From contig JADJXR010000001.1 of the NCBI GenBank assembly GCA_016710285.1, positions 744,001 to 808,000 on the forward strand: a stretch of 64,000 nucleotides of DNA, given 5' to 3'. Both the position numbers and the translations under genes were made by a program. The DNA is from Chlorobiota bacterium (GTDB lineage: Bacteria > Bacteroidota > Ignavibacteria > OLB7). This document shows positions 44,654-55,386 of this stretch, piece after piece. A model generated the notes under the pieces. That model did no database searches, was not told where the DNA came from, and was given only the letters and a program-made list of their open reading frames with translations. Within the stretch, counting starts at the first letter, position 1, and each line of letters begins with the position of its first letter.

Positions 44654-47600
44654 TTAAAACTTCACGGCGAACCCAACCGCCACGGTGCGCGGCTGCTGGT
44701 AGTTGGCACGCAGGCTTTGGGCGGTGGCCACGTACCGCTGGTAGCCTTCGTACCGCTCCTGCTGGGTGACAACTCCATCAAGATTCACATCGGCATAAGG
44801 GTTGTACAGGCGGTGGCCAAAGCGGTCGTACTGGTTTGCGTCGAACGTCTCGGGGCGGGCCGGATCACTATCCTTGTGGTATGGGGTGGCAACAAAATCG
44901 CCAATCCGCAGGTCCAGTGTCCGCCCGTCGGCATCGGCGTTGCCGCTGATGGAGAAAAGCGATCCCCCAACGTTCCGGCTAATCGCCACCCCGCTGGCGG
45001 CGGTAAGGTTCAGCAGGTTGTTGATGTCGGCAAACAAGCGCAACTCCATCTCCCCAAACGACTCGCCAAACAGGTCGGCCAACCGGAACGTCCGCTCGAT
45101 ATGGGCATCGGTGTTGAACCGCGAGGGGAATCGCCGTGCGTTCATTTCGCTAAGCTGCACCCCCCGCGACGACTCCAGCGTGTACGGAATCCCCGTGGCA
45201 AAGCTGGCCCCCAAACTGATGGTTGTCCCCTCCAACGGCAATATCCCACCGATTGATGGCCCCTCCCCCTTCCGCCACACAAACGCCACGTTCAGGTTCG
45301 CTTTGTGGGCCACGTCAAAACTTAATGGATACTCCGTAAGGGGTGCGGTCCTTGCTTGGCCGGTGTACGGGTCCGGCGCGCCAACCACTGTGGAGTAGTT
45401 TGCCGCAGGGCTTGAGGCCGTTCCCACCGCCTTCTGCGCAGTGTAGTTTACCTCACCCCGGAAATTGCTGCTCAGCTGCCGCCGAATCGTGACCTCCACC
45501 CCGCGAACGTTCCCGAACTCGTTGACATCGTAGATCAGATACGGGCTGGGAAGCGCGGGAACATACCGCACCCCGCTCTGGTTGAAGATGTCGCGGTAGT
45601 AGGCTGTCAGGTCAATGGAGTAATCGTCGCCAATCACGGATTGGTACCCCATCTCATAGTTGATCTGCCGCTCCGACCGGATGTCGGGATTGCCGAACAA
45701 CTGGTTCCCACGCTGCGCATCGCCATAGGCGTTGTCGTACAGCAGATTGAACTCCGGGCGGCGGAACAGCATGGCGAAGTTTACACGAAACTGCGACCGC
45801 TCGGTGATCGGGTAGGCAATGCCGATGCGCGGGCTAACCTGGAACTTCATGGCCGCATCCCCCTGCTGGTCCAGCGACCGCAGAACCTCACGGAACGTGC
45901 TCCGCTCCGCTGGTGCCGAATAGGTCCCAGGGTTGAACACCTCGAACCGCACCCCAGGCTGCACCACAATGGACTTATAACGGAAGCTGGTCCCCAGATA
46001 CAAAGCAAGCTCCCACGGGTGATATGGGCTGGCAAAAAACTCGTTCAGCTTTCCGGTGGTGTCCTTGAAGGTGAAGTAATTACTGCTGATTCCGTACACA
46101 TCGAAGAACGGGTTTTGATCCCAGGGAGCGAGTTGCTGTGGCGGCGCAACGTGTAGCGGGCCGCGTCAACCCCGGCCTTAACCTCCGCGCCAATCTCCCC
46201 AATCGTGAACATCCCTTCGTAGGCGGCGTTCAAGGCCATTTTGGTGGAGGCCCGGTACTCATATCCACCGCTGTTTCCGTGCACCGGAAATATCCCGCTG
46301 TTCATTCCGTACGGGTTCATGCTTGCCCCGCCCGACTCCGGCCCTTCATACAACCCCGTTAGCGGGTTCCGCAGGTACGGTGATGCTTGCACAGCAGTGT
46401 TCGGGTTGGGGCGGTGATCCTGCTGCGGAAGATCGTAGCGGTCAAGAATCACATCCCCGTTGGCATCGCTTGGGCGGTAGATGTGGAACGCATCAAGCAT
46501 CCCGTAGCTGCGCGACTCATCCTTTTCCCCCAACTCATACTCACGATCCACCACCGTAAGGTTCAAACGGAGCAGCGAAAGGGAGTCAAGGAAATGAACC
46601 AGCTTCACGTTGCCACGCCGTAGCAGGATATTCTCGTTCGTCTGCTGCGCGTCCCGTTCCAGCACGCTGAACAGGGTGTCGCTTTCGCCGGTTGTTTTCA
46701 CGAACAGAGGGTGGTCGAACTGATAGATATTCCCCCACGCCCCATGCTCCGCGCTGGTCCAGCCAATCTCGCCGCCAAACTCTATCGAAGTCATTGGCGT
46801 AAGATTCGCCTTGAACCGCGCCGTGACATCGCGGATCATTGCTTGCTGGTGCGGAAGCTGCCCCAAGTTTGTTGGGTTCACCTGCTGGCCCCACACCTGG
46901 CGCGCAAGCCCAGCACGCGCCGCCGCATATTCCGCCGACATATCGTTCACCTTGTAGCTTGGCGAAGTGTTCTTGATTCCTTCATACTTGCCGGAGATGA
47001 AGAAGGTCATGCCGTTCCAACCGGGCATTGGGCCGCCAACACCAAACTCATACGTGCTTCGCCCCGACCCCTGCAACTGTGCTGCCGGAAGCGTGGTGTC
47101 GGTTGTGGTTCCGGCTTTCTTCACCGTCAAGGGATCGCTCCATCCGTACAGCCATGGAACGGCGGTGCGGAACCGTGCAACCGCCTCGTAGCGGTCGTTC
47201 CGCCCGGTGCGGGTGACAAGGTTGAAGCCCGGCCCATCCAGATCATACTCGGCACCGAAGCCACTTTTCAGAAGATCAAGCTGGGCGTAGGCAACCGAAG
47301 CCGGGGTTGGCGCAAGCGCGAAGGAGGTCCCCGCGCCACCGGTGAATTCATCGCTGACGTTGGCCCCATCAATCAGGAAAGCACTTTCCTGAGGCCGCCC
47401 GCCATGGATTGATGGCCCGTTCCCGGTGGAGATCACCCCAGCAAGCCCGTCAAGAAGTCCCCCAACCCCTTGCGTTGGCCGGTCCTGGATAAGCTCGGCC
47501 GGAAGAATCTCCCGGTTGATGGGGTCGCCGCGAAAAATGGGTGTGGCGTTCGTCCGTTCGGTCACGATAATCGGCCCCCTGGACCACATGCTCAGCTGAA

Positions 47601-47895
47601 TCTGCAAGGTGATTGTCCGGTCCACAAGGACCTCCACCGCCGTGGTGTCCGGAACCGAGCCACTTCTTGTGGTCACAAGGGTGTATTGCCCGGGGTCAAT
47701 GTTGATGATTCTAAACTCGCCAGATTGATTTGCGACGGCCCCATATCTGGAGCCAAGCAGGCGGATGTTTGCACCGGTGGCCGGCGCGCCCTCTTCTTCA
47801 AAAACCTTCCCTTGAATTGTTCCGGTAGATTGTGCGGTAAGTGCGATGGGAGCCAATAGCAGCAATGCCCCAACGCCCGCAAGAATGTTCCTCAT
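44654..47895 (-). pseudogene. TonB-dependent receptor paralogue interrupted by a frameshift
   Basis: Two overlapping frames together encode a complete receptor of about 1080 residues. The N-terminal part (47895 down to 46045) has a signal peptide, CarboxypepD_reg-like domain (GKVFEEEGAPATGANIRLLG), plug (SIHGGRPQESAFLIDGANVSDEF) and first barrel strands. The C-terminal part continues in another frame from about 46120 to 44654 and ends TVAVGFAVKF. Aligned with the intact paralogue (YSNQNPYDQNPFFD), this copy reads SNSLP then shifts; one base is missing at the GGG run 46124-46126. It could be a real lesion, a phase-variable tract or a sequencing error. AGGAG precedes the ATG at 47895. Confidence 0.85.
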
Positions 47896-47984
47896 ATCGA
47901 GAACTCCTGTCGTTAAGCGTTCGAAGTGCAGACCGTTGTTGATGCTCCCCTGGGGACGAGACAATCTAACCAGCAGGTGGCGGG

Positions 47985-48026
47985 AAGGTTACTTGCGCAA
48001 CGTTGCTTGCGAAAGGTTGCTTGCGA
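47985..48026 (-). repeat. Three 14-nt tandem repeats upstream of the frameshifted receptor
   Basis: On the plus strand AAGGTTACTTGCGC, AACGTTGCTTGCGA, AAGGTTGCTTGCGA. They lie in the 226-nt gap between the SBBP-protein stop and the receptor start. Confidence 0.7.
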
Positions 48027-48121
48027 ACCGCAGAGAAAAGGTTGGTGGGAATTGCTTGAAACTGAGGTGACCCCAGCGCCGGTGATGAAACAGGCCGCAA
48101 GGGAAGCGATGGAGCTTCGGC

Positions 48122-51100
48122 TTACCGCTGAATCACTATCCGCTTCGACTGGTGGTACTGGCCCGCCTCGATGGTGTAAAAGTAGGCTCCATCGGGAAGG
48201 TCCGAAAGGTCAAGAAGAAGGCTGTACTGGCCGCCACGCAGTTCTTGCTGCAACGGCATCAGCACTTGGCGGCCTTGCGCGTCGAACAGGCGGATGGTGG
48301 TGCGGGCATCCTCAAGCTGCTGGAAGCCAATCGTGACAATGCCGTTGGCCGGGTTCGGCACGGGGTCGTTCAGGGCGTTGTGGTGCTTCCCAAGCCCGAT
48401 GCTGGTTAGCACGCAGCGGCTGCCAATCTGGACCACTGCCGAATCGGCGCAGATGGTTGGGACCAACAGCGGGACAGTGCTTGCGGCGGAATCAATCTTC
48501 ACCACGGCATCGCCATTCCCCCCGGCCAACGCCAAAAACTTCAGCCGCGCAACCGGCGTGGGAACCGCCGTTGCCCCCTGAAGCCGCAGCTGCAACCGGC
48601 CACTTCCATCGGCAACGGCTTGCAGCCCGGCGGGCAAGGCTTGAAGAAATTGGAGCATCGTCACCGGATAGCGAACCTGCCATTCAAGATCGGTTGGGGA
48701 GGAGAGTTGCAAGGATTTCAGCGATTGCAGAACAACCTCCACCGTATCCCCCGCAATCGCTCGGGTCCGCCCGCCGATGCAGAATTGGACCTGATCCCCC
48801 AACTCTATCCCAACCCCCAACAGGCTTACCGGAACGGAGTCGCGGCAGGGATTGCTGAGCATTGCCAGCGGGGTGATTTGGTAGCTGCCAGGTGCGTCGG
48901 GGGCAAACTCCAACTCCATCACCACGGAATCCCCGGGCTGCAACATTCGCGGCAGCGGCGGTTGTGCCGAAACCACACGGAACGCCCCCGGCAACCCGCC
49001 CAGCGAATCCAGTTGCAGCGGAAGCTCGGTGGTGTTGGTCAGCGTCAGCGTTGCGCGCGCGGCGGTGCGGACCGGAACCGCGCCAAAATCCCCCCCCGAT
49101 GCGGCAAGCGTTGGCGCAACAATCCGCGCCGACACATCCAGCAGAAGCGTGTCGTTGCACGGCGCAAGCACCACCGCAAACTGCGCGGCAGCGTCGCCAG
49201 GGGCCGCGGGGGTGAACTGAATTGGCAGCGTGATGGAGTCGCCGGAAGGAATGGCCATGCCGATGCTTGCCGGGCTTGCCGAAAACGCAGTATCCCCCGC
49301 AACCCGAACCACTGCCACAACACGCGCCGGCGTTGGGCTGTTCCCCCGGTTCCGCACAATGGCGGGGATGGTAAACGTGCCAGGAATCGCGCAGCGGAGC
49401 AGCGGCCCAAGCGCGACCTTGCTTTGGGCAAACGACAAGATGAACCCCGTTTTTACGCCGCGAACCTGCACCACAATCGGCGTGCTGCATCCATCCACGT
49501 AGTAGCGCAGGCTGTCAACGTTTTCCCCGGTTTTCTGCGGCGTAAATCGGACCGTGACTTGCCGCGTTCCCCCCGCCGGAATATCGAACGGAAGGAAGGG
49601 CCGCAGATGCGCCAGCCCAAGCGTTGTCCCAACCGAATCAACCCGAACAACCCCAAGCGAGTTGTTGACAAACGTGATGACGGTATCAATGAACGACGTG
49701 CATTGCAGCAGTGACCCCATATCCACCTGCGCCGGCGCGGCGGACAGCTGCAGGTCCACCCGATTGGCCACCACCACCAGCCGCAGCGTGTCGGCACATC
49801 CATCGGCATCGAAAGGGATTGCAAGGGTTAGAAGATTGCTGCCGGAAGCAACCGAGCGGTAACGAATCCGCAGCGGAAGATCGCCCCCGGGCAAAACCGA
49901 GACCGGGAAATTTGCGGGATCAACAATGCTGAACTGTGGATTGCTCAGCGTTGGGTTTGCGGCAACCAGCATCCCGGCTGCAAGGCTTCGCAGCGTCACA
50001 AGGGTATCGCGCAGAACGGTGTCGCCAGCGCAGGCGGCAAAGGTGGGGATCCGAATCGTATCGGCGGGGGCACGCAGCCCGCCACGCCCAAGCCGTTTCC
50101 CGCGAAGCTCAACCGTTGCCGAAACGCCGCACGGTCCGCCAAGCAGTTGCAAGATTTCCGTGGCATCGCTGGTCCCGGCGTTTGGCCGGAACCGCAGCCG
50201 CAGCGTGACGCTCCCCGCCGGAGGAATCGTCAGCGGTGGCGGGTTCAAAATCTGGAACTCCACCAATGCCGAGGCCGAGGCAATCGTGATTGGCGTGGTC
50301 CCATCGTTGAACAGGGTGATGGAGGTGTCGGACTGCGTGCCGCAAAAACTGACCTGCGGAAACTCCACCACCGAAGGGACCGAACGGAGCCGGACGGTAT
50401 CGGCCACCCCTTCAATCGGGATTCGCAGCGTGCCGCCACACTCGGCCAACTGCACCAGCACGGTGTCGCGGAAGGTCCCGCTTGTGGTGGGGTTGAACCG
50501 CACCCGCAGCAGTGGCAGCAACTGCTCCAGCTCCTTCAATGATTTTGGGAACGTTGGCTTGTTCAGCAGTGAATACTCCGTTCCGGCAAGAAGCTCTATG
50601 CCGGTGATTCGTACGCTGCCGCTGCCGTTGTTGAAGATGGTGATGGAGGTGTCGGCCCCGCCAGCGCGGCACGGAAGCACCACGCGGAAGCCAAGCGAAG
50701 CCGGAAGCGCCGCAACCCCAGGGGCCGAGCGGACAGCGGTGAACGGAATCCGGAGCGGGTTCCCCTGGACCGAGTCGGTGGTGAACACCAGCAGTGTGTC
50801 GTGGAACGTGTTCTGCTGCGATGCCGATTCGAACTGCACGATATACCGCAGCGAATCTTTTGGCCTGATAGTGTCCGGCGGATTCCGAACCACCCCGGCA
50901 ACCGGGAAATTGCCAATCCGCACCAGCGCGAACGTTGGGTTTGGCTGGCTGCTTACTTTGAAGATATTTCGGTCAATCACCAAATCGCTTTCCCCGGAAT
51001 TGTAGATGAAGAAGGTATCCAGCCGGGAGGTCTCGCAGCGGAGCGTATCCATCGAGCGGGGAAGCTGGGCAATGGCGTGCGGGCGGCGCTGGAACCCGTA

Positions 51101-53200
51101 GCGAAGCAGGAAGGCATCGGTTGCTTGGCTTGTGCCGTCGTTCAGCGTGCGGTCCAGCGCAAAGCGGGTGACGGGGAAATTTGCGGATTGAGTGGTCCCG
51201 GTAATCAACAAATCGCCGTAGCGGTTCAGGTGGCTGACCCGTGCCGGGGAATCATCGCGAGCGCCCCCGGCAACAACGGCATGGCGGATGGTGCTTCCAT
51301 CGGAACTAAGCTGCACCATCGCAATCTCCTTCCCCCCACGGAACTGCTGCGCCGGCGCGTCCGCCGAAATCGGGAACGGGTTTCCAGGAAGGTTATCGGT
51401 GGTTCCGGCAAGGAACGTGTTCCGCTGCTCATCCACTTGGATTGTTGCCGGAACGCCAGCATCGTTCGGGCCGATGTAGCGGCTCCACGCAATCTTCCCC
51501 GTAAGCGTATCCAGCCGCGTAACGAACCACGCGCCGGAGGGGGTTGGGATGGTGGTGGGATAATCGCCCGAGACCGTCACCCCGGTGATGTACGGGGCCT
51601 GCAGGCTGTCAAGGGCGATCGCCGTTGCGTGGTCCTGGTTGCTTCCGCCAAGAAAGGTTCCGTACAGGAGTTTGGTTCCGGTGAAATCAATCCTTGCCAG
51701 GAAGGCATCGTGGCCCCCGGCCAACGCCTGGGCAACAGCGTTCGCCGATGTTGGGAAATTATCCGAAGAGGTCCATCCCGTAATCCACACCGCACCGCCA
51801 GGCTCGGCCACAATTCCGGTGGCGCGTTCGTCCCCGCTTCCCCCCACGTAGGTGCTGTACATCAGCGATGCTCCGTTCGCGTTCATCTTCCCCACAATCG
51901 CATCCTCCCCCCCTTGCTGCGTGGTGGAAAGGCTGCCAAACGTGACGGGGAAATCGTTGGAGGAGGTCCACCCTGCGAAATAGATATTCCCGGCTCCGTC
52001 AAGCCGAATATCCTCCACTCGCTCATTCAGCTTCCCCCCCACGTAGGTGATAAAATTGAGCGCGTTGCCGCGTGGGGAAAGGGAGAGGATAAACCCATCC
52101 ATCCCGCCACCGCGAACGGTTTGCAACGCCCCTGGCGTGAAGAAATTATCGGAGGTGGTTGCCCCCGCCACAATGGCATCGCCACGGCGGGTTAGGCGGA
52201 TTGCCGTTGGTTCGTCGTCGCCGCGCCCGCCGATGTAGGTTCCGTAGATCAGCGTGCTTCCGGTTGGGTCCAGCTTTGCGATGAAGATGTCTGGCGCAAG
52301 CGTTATCGGGTCGCTGATCGTTCGGCGGATTGCCCCGGCAGTGGTGGGGAAATCTTGCGAACGGGTGCTTCCGGCCACCACGATGTTCCCCAGCGTATCC
52401 ACCGCAACCCCGCGCCCTTGCTCGACCCCGGCCCCGCCGATGTAGCTGCTGAACTTCACCGACGGGTCAATAATCAGCGGCTGCGTGGGGTCGTACGTGC
52501 CAAGCCGGAATCCCACGCCCCCATCTTCCAACACAAACCGCGCGGCAACGTAGCGGCGCGTGCCGTTGGGAAGCTGCTGCCAGCAGACCGGGGCCGCCTC
52601 GCGCAGTTCGCCAACGGAGGTGCCCACCACCAACGCGCCATCGGCAGCGATGCGGAGGTTTTCGGCACCGTCGTAGAAGTAGCGGAGCTTGGCCGGCAAC
52701 GCCCCGGGCTGAAGGATCAGATCATATTTCAACTCCCCTTGCGCGGCTTGGTAGAATCGGCCAGAGATACCCGGGGCAATGGCGGAGTAGTGGACTTCGG
52801 CGAACGCTGGGACACTGGTGAATGGCGCGGCTGTGGTGAAAAAATTCCAACGCCCGGGAAGCAGCCTGTGGCCGGAAGCAACGCCCGCCGCGCCAACAAA
52901 CCGCTGCCGAAGGATGTGGCGATCGCCGCGATGGTTGGCCAAATCGTACACCACTTCGCGATCGGCAAACCAGACGCGTTGCCCGGGCTTATCCAGCAGG
53001 AACCGCACCGCACCATCCCACTGCCCCCGGTTGGCGATGAACGCCATCCCCCCGGCTTTTTCCCCCGTGAGTTTGCTCCGCTGCTCGGTCCCGATTCCCC
53101 CCCCTTTCCCATCCCCTTGCGCCGCTGCTCCATATGCCACCATGCAAAGCAGCAACAGCCGCCACGCACGGAAGAAGCGAAGATGATGGAGCAGGATCAT
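48122..53200 (-). CDS. Giant exported SBBP-repeat and Ig-like protein with T9SS sorting domain
   Basis: A 1692-residue surface or secreted protein. Signal peptide (LLLLCMVAYGAAAQG), then a DUF7948-like N-terminal region (FIANRGQWDGAVRFLLDKPGQRVWF), SBBP beta-propeller repeats at about 250-660 (SSYIGGAGVEQGRGVAVDTLGNIVVAGST pattern repeating every 50-60 residues), many HYDIN/ASPM-type Ig-like domains at about 690-1480 (DTSITIFNNGSGSVRITGIELL), and a type A T9SS sorting domain (DPVPNPANGIVTIGF ... LPDGAYFYTIEAG). The ATG at 53200 overlaps the stop of the OmpA-family gene as ATGA, indicating translational coupling; the frame is open further upstream but only from a TTG inside the OmpA gene. Function unknown, probably structural or adhesive. 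Confidence 0.88.
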   Translation of the reverse strand: MILLHHLRFFRAWRLLLLCMVAYGAAAQGDGKGGGIGTEQRSKLTGEKAGGMAFIANRGQWDGAVRFLLDKPGQRVWFADREVVYDLANHRGDRHILRQRFVGAAGVASGHRLLPGRWNFFTTAAPFTSVPAFAEVHYSAIAPGISGRFYQAAQGELKYDLILQPGALPAKLRYFYDGAENLRIAADGALVVGTSVGELREAAPVCWQQLPNGTRRYVAARFVLEDGGVGFRLGTYDPTQPLIIDPSVKFSSYIGGAGVEQGRGVAVDTLGNIVVAGSTRSQDFPTTAGAIRRTISDPITLAPDIFIAKLDPTGSTLIYGTYIGGRGDDEPTAIRLTRRGDAIVAGATTSDNFFTPGALQTVRGGGMDGFILSLSPRGNALNFITYVGGKLNERVEDIRLDGAGNIYFAGWTSSNDFPVTFGSLSTTQQGGEDAIVGKMNANGASLMYSTYVGGSGDERATGIVAEPGGAVWITGWTSSDNFPTSANAVAQALAGGHDAFLARIDFTGTKLLYGTFLGGSNQDHATAIALDSLQAPYITGVTVSGDYPTTIPTPSGAWFVTRLDTLTGKIAWSRYIGPNDAGVPATIQVDEQRNTFLAGTTDNLPGNPFPISADAPAQQFRGGKEIAMVQLSSDGSTIRHAVVAGGARDDSPARVSHLNRYGDLLITGTTQSANFPVTRFALDRTLNDGTSQATDAFLLRYGFQRRPHAIAQLPRSMDTLRCETSRLDTFFIYNSGESDLVIDRNIFKVSSQPNPTFALVRIGNFPVAGVVRNPPDTIRPKDSLRYIVQFESASQQNTFHDTLLVFTTDSVQGNPLRIPFTAVRSAPGVAALPASLGFRVVLPCRAGGADTSITIFNNGSGSVRITGIELLAGTEYSLLNKPTFPKSLKELEQLLPLLRVRFNPTTSGTFRDTVLVQLAECGGTLRIPIEGVADTVRLRSVPSVVEFPQVSFCGTQSDTSITLFNDGTTPITIASASALVEFQILNPPPLTIPPAGSVTLRLRFRPNAGTSDATEILQLLGGPCGVSATVELRGKRLGRGGLRAPADTIRIPTFAACAGDTVLRDTLVTLRSLAAGMLVAANPTLSNPQFSIVDPANFPVSVLPGGDLPLRIRYRSVASGSNLLTLAIPFDADGCADTLRLVVVANRVDLQLSAAPAQVDMGSLLQCTSFIDTVITFVNNSLGVVRVDSVGTTLGLAHLRPFLPFDIPAGGTRQVTVRFTPQKTGENVDSLRYYVDGCSTPIVVQVRGVKTGFILSFAQSKVALGPLLRCAIPGTFTIPAIVRNRGNSPTPARVVAVVRVAGDTAFSASPASIGMAIPSGDSITLPIQFTPAAPGDAAAQFAVVLAPCNDTLLLDVSARIVAPTLAASGGDFGAVPVRTAARATLTLTNTTELPLQLDSLGGLPGAFRVVSAQPPLPRMLQPGDSVVMELEFAPDAPGSYQITPLAMLSNPCRDSVPVSLLGVGIELGDQVQFCIGGRTRAIAGDTVEVVLQSLKSLQLSSPTDLEWQVRYPVTMLQFLQALPAGLQAVADGSGRLQLRLQGATAVPTPVARLKFLALAGGNGDAVVKIDSAASTVPLLVPTICADSAVVQIGSRCVLTSIGLGKHHNALNDPVPNPANGIVTIGFQQLEDARTTIRLFDAQGRQVLMPLQQELRGGQYSLLLDLSDLPDGAYFYTIEAGQYHQSKRIVIQR

Positions 53201-55215
53201 GAGCCACTTTTGTTTGTTGGAGTTCGGATTTCGATCATCACCGTTCGGCAATGGGAGCGGCCTTCGGGAGTGTTGTAGGGGAAGCGTTCCCGCTCGCCGC
53301 AGGCCCCTTCATCCACCGTGACGCGGACCCCTTCCGGGGCAAGGGAGCGGAAGACTTTTGCGACCTCGTTAGCACGCTCGATCGCAAGCTGGCGGTTGTG
53401 GCCATCCTCCCCCAGCGAATCGGTATGGCCCGTCAGGCGAACGATTGCCCCGCTTTCTGTTTGCTCGATAATTGCCTTCAGCAACGCCATGTCGCTTCGG
53501 CTGATGGTTGGGCTGTCGAAGTTGAACAGAAGGAGGGAGTAGTTCTCAATGGTCGTGTCGTCCTGGGGCGTGTCGCTCAGGGCGTTGTAGGCCACGTCAA
53601 TCTGGCGCAGCGGGGTTGCGGCGGCGGCCCCGGTGCTGTCGGTAACACGAAGCGCGTATTGAAGTTGCATCGGCAGCGAAGGGAGTTCGCCGCGGTCGTT
53701 GCGCCATTCCCACACGATCGAGTCGGGCATGCGGCGCGCGCCTCCGGCAAACGATTTCCACCGGCTTGATTGTTCCAGCACATCAAGGCTCCATCTGGCC
53801 AATCCGGCTTCGGCCACCACCCGGGGGTAGAAGGTGATGGAGGGTGGGGTGGCAATCCGTTGGATATGCCGCCGGATCACCGGGCCGGTGATGTTCAGGT
53901 CGTTGCTGGTGATCTCCACACGGGCGTTCTCTTCGGCCCCTTCCGCCATTGCTTCGCTTGCAGGGTTCTGCGGCATTCCCCCGCCAGCAACTTTGATTCT
54001 GCGGGATGGAATCCGCCAGACATCTACCAAATAGCGTTTGACGCTTTCCGCCCGCCGCTGGCCAAGCCGTGGCTGGTTTTCGTGCCCGTTGCGGTGGCCG
54101 GTGATTGTCAAGGTGGCATCGGGGGTGCGGCGCATCCTCATGCCGATCACGTTGAGCATCTGATAGTACACGTCCAGGGCCGAACCAATCAACTGCGCGT
54201 TCCCGAATCCCTCAATCGCCTGGGCCTCCAACTGGCGGTATCGCTGCGGGATAACGTCGCTTCCTTCGGCAAAGAAAATCTGGTTCAGCAACGGCAATGT
54301 TTCAATGGAGTCTTGCTCCTCGATCCTTACCTGAACGGTATCCGGGTGGGTGCGGATTGTTGCTGCCAACACCGGCGGCGGAGGCGGAGGTGGCGGCACT
54401 GCCGGGGTATCGGGTGGCGGCGGCGGAGGTGGCGGCTGGGCAGGGAAGCCAAAACGCAACGCCCCACCAACAGCAAGCTGAAGGCTTCGCCACGTTTGCG
54501 GCCCCACCAACGAGGTCAGGGAGTAGCGTGCGGAAAGCTCCGGTTCCAGCCATGAATTCTCCCCAATCGGGAACCCATATCCAATCCCCCCCGACAGATA
54601 CGCAGCAAGCCCGGCTGCGGGAAATATCACCCCTTCCTGAATGCGCTGCTCGCGCCGCCCGGCAAGCAGCAGATTGGGCGGGGTGATGGCGCGCTGGCTG
54701 TAGCGGTAGTTCTCGCTGAAGGCCCGTTGCACCCCCACCCCAACATGGCCGCGCAACGAACCGGCAAGCTGGCCAACGGCGGAAAGGGAAATGGTTCCAT
54801 CCAGCCGCGTTGCCGAAAGGACGTTATCAATCATGGCGCGGATCAGCTGGCCGTCGGTTCCCCGAATCGGGCCGGCGTCGAACGTGTGGGTGAAGTTGCC
54901 GGAAAGGGCCGCAACCCCAAGCCGCAGCTGCAACAGTGGGGACCACTCCGCAAGCTGAAGCTCAAGCAGCGCGCCGCCAACGATTGCGGTTCCGTTGCCA
55001 TTGGCAAACTGTGCGCAATCGGCATAATCGGGGATTGCTAACTCACCGTTGTGCCATGCCGACCCAATCCCCCCAAACAATCCAAACGATTGGAAGAGTT
55101 TTGCTGGAGGATTGCCCGCCCCTTCTTGCGGCACGGCACGGCCATGCGGAACCAGCAGCAGCGCAACCACCAGCGCGGCAACGGCAAGCAAGCGATATGG
55201 GGAATGGACGTTCAC
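53197..55215 (-). CDS. OmpA-family protein with two peptidoglycan-binding domains and a polyproline linker
   Basis: A 672-residue outer-membrane protein. Signal peptide to about residue 29, an N-terminal beta-barrel-like region (about 40-258, PorV/OmpA-like strands such as YLSGGIGYGFPIGENSWLEPELSARYS), a proline-rich linker at 261-281, and a first OmpA-like domain at about 311-437 (FFAEGSDVIP, LTITGHRNGHENQPRLGQRRAESVKRYL). A beta-sandwich spacer follows, then a second OmpA domain near the C-terminus (LLFNFDSPTISRSDMALLKAII, RLTGHTDSLGEDGHNRQLAIERANEV). Two OmpA domains in one chain are unusual. The second retains the TGHTD and NxxL..RA residues for diaminopimelate binding; the first is more divergent. 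The gene is coupled to the giant SBBP protein. Confidence 0.88.
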   Translation of the reverse strand: MNVHSPYRLLAVAALVVALLLVPHGRAVPQEGAGNPPAKLFQSFGLFGGIGSAWHNGELAIPDYADCAQFANGNGTAIVGGALLELQLAEWSPLLQLRLGVAALSGNFTHTFDAGPIRGTDGQLIRAMIDNVLSATRLDGTISLSAVGQLAGSLRGHVGVGVQRAFSENYRYSQRAITPPNLLLAGRREQRIQEGVIFPAAGLAAYLSGGIGYGFPIGENSWLEPELSARYSLTSLVGPQTWRSLQLAVGGALRFGFPAQPPPPPPPPDTPAVPPPPPPPPVLAATIRTHPDTVQVRIEEQDSIETLPLLNQIFFAEGSDVIPQRYRQLEAQAIEGFGNAQLIGSALDVYYQMLNVIGMRMRRTPDATLTITGHRNGHENQPRLGQRRAESVKRYLVDVWRIPSRRIKVAGGGMPQNPASEAMAEGAEENARVEITSNDLNITGPVIRRHIQRIATPPSITFYPRVVAEAGLARWSLDVLEQSSRWKSFAGGARRMPDSIVWEWRNDRGELPSLPMQLQYALRVTDSTGAAAATPLRQIDVAYNALSDTPQDDTTIENYSLLLFNFDSPTISRSDMALLKAIIEQTESGAIVRLTGHTDSLGEDGHNRQLAIERANEVAKVFRSLAPEGVRVTVDEGACGERERFPYNTPEGRSHCRTVMIEIRTPTNKSGS

Positions 55216-55325
55216 TGTGTTCGGGAAAGCCCTGTTTTTGGGGTTGGTTCCGTTGGAGTTTTTCTTCTACGATCGCCAAAAGTTTGTTTGGATACGGGAT
55301 CGCTGTTTTTGTGATGGCGGATGCC

Positions 55326-55372
55326 CGCCGAAGGCTAAAAACCTTTTACCAACCCCGACGAAGGTCGGGACG
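55326..55372. repeat. Single REP-like palindrome unit
   Basis: CCGAAGGCTAAAAACCTT followed by a CCCCGACGAAGGTCGGG hairpin, the same order as in the other intergenic copies. It lies between the OmpA gene and the DUF885 gene. Confidence 0.7.
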
Positions 55373-55386
55373 AATGCCTTCCTTTC

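Noticed and set aside
46118..46130. Programmed ribosomal frameshifting as the explanation for the split receptor
   Set aside because: No slippery heptamer or downstream stimulatory structure is evident, and the paralogue needs no shift, so a deletion or sequencing error is simpler.
50801..52195. 464-codon plus-strand open frame opposite the SBBP protein
   Set aside because: Antisense shadow of the repeat-rich SBBP coding region; no ribosome binding site and arginine-rich, low-complexity translation.
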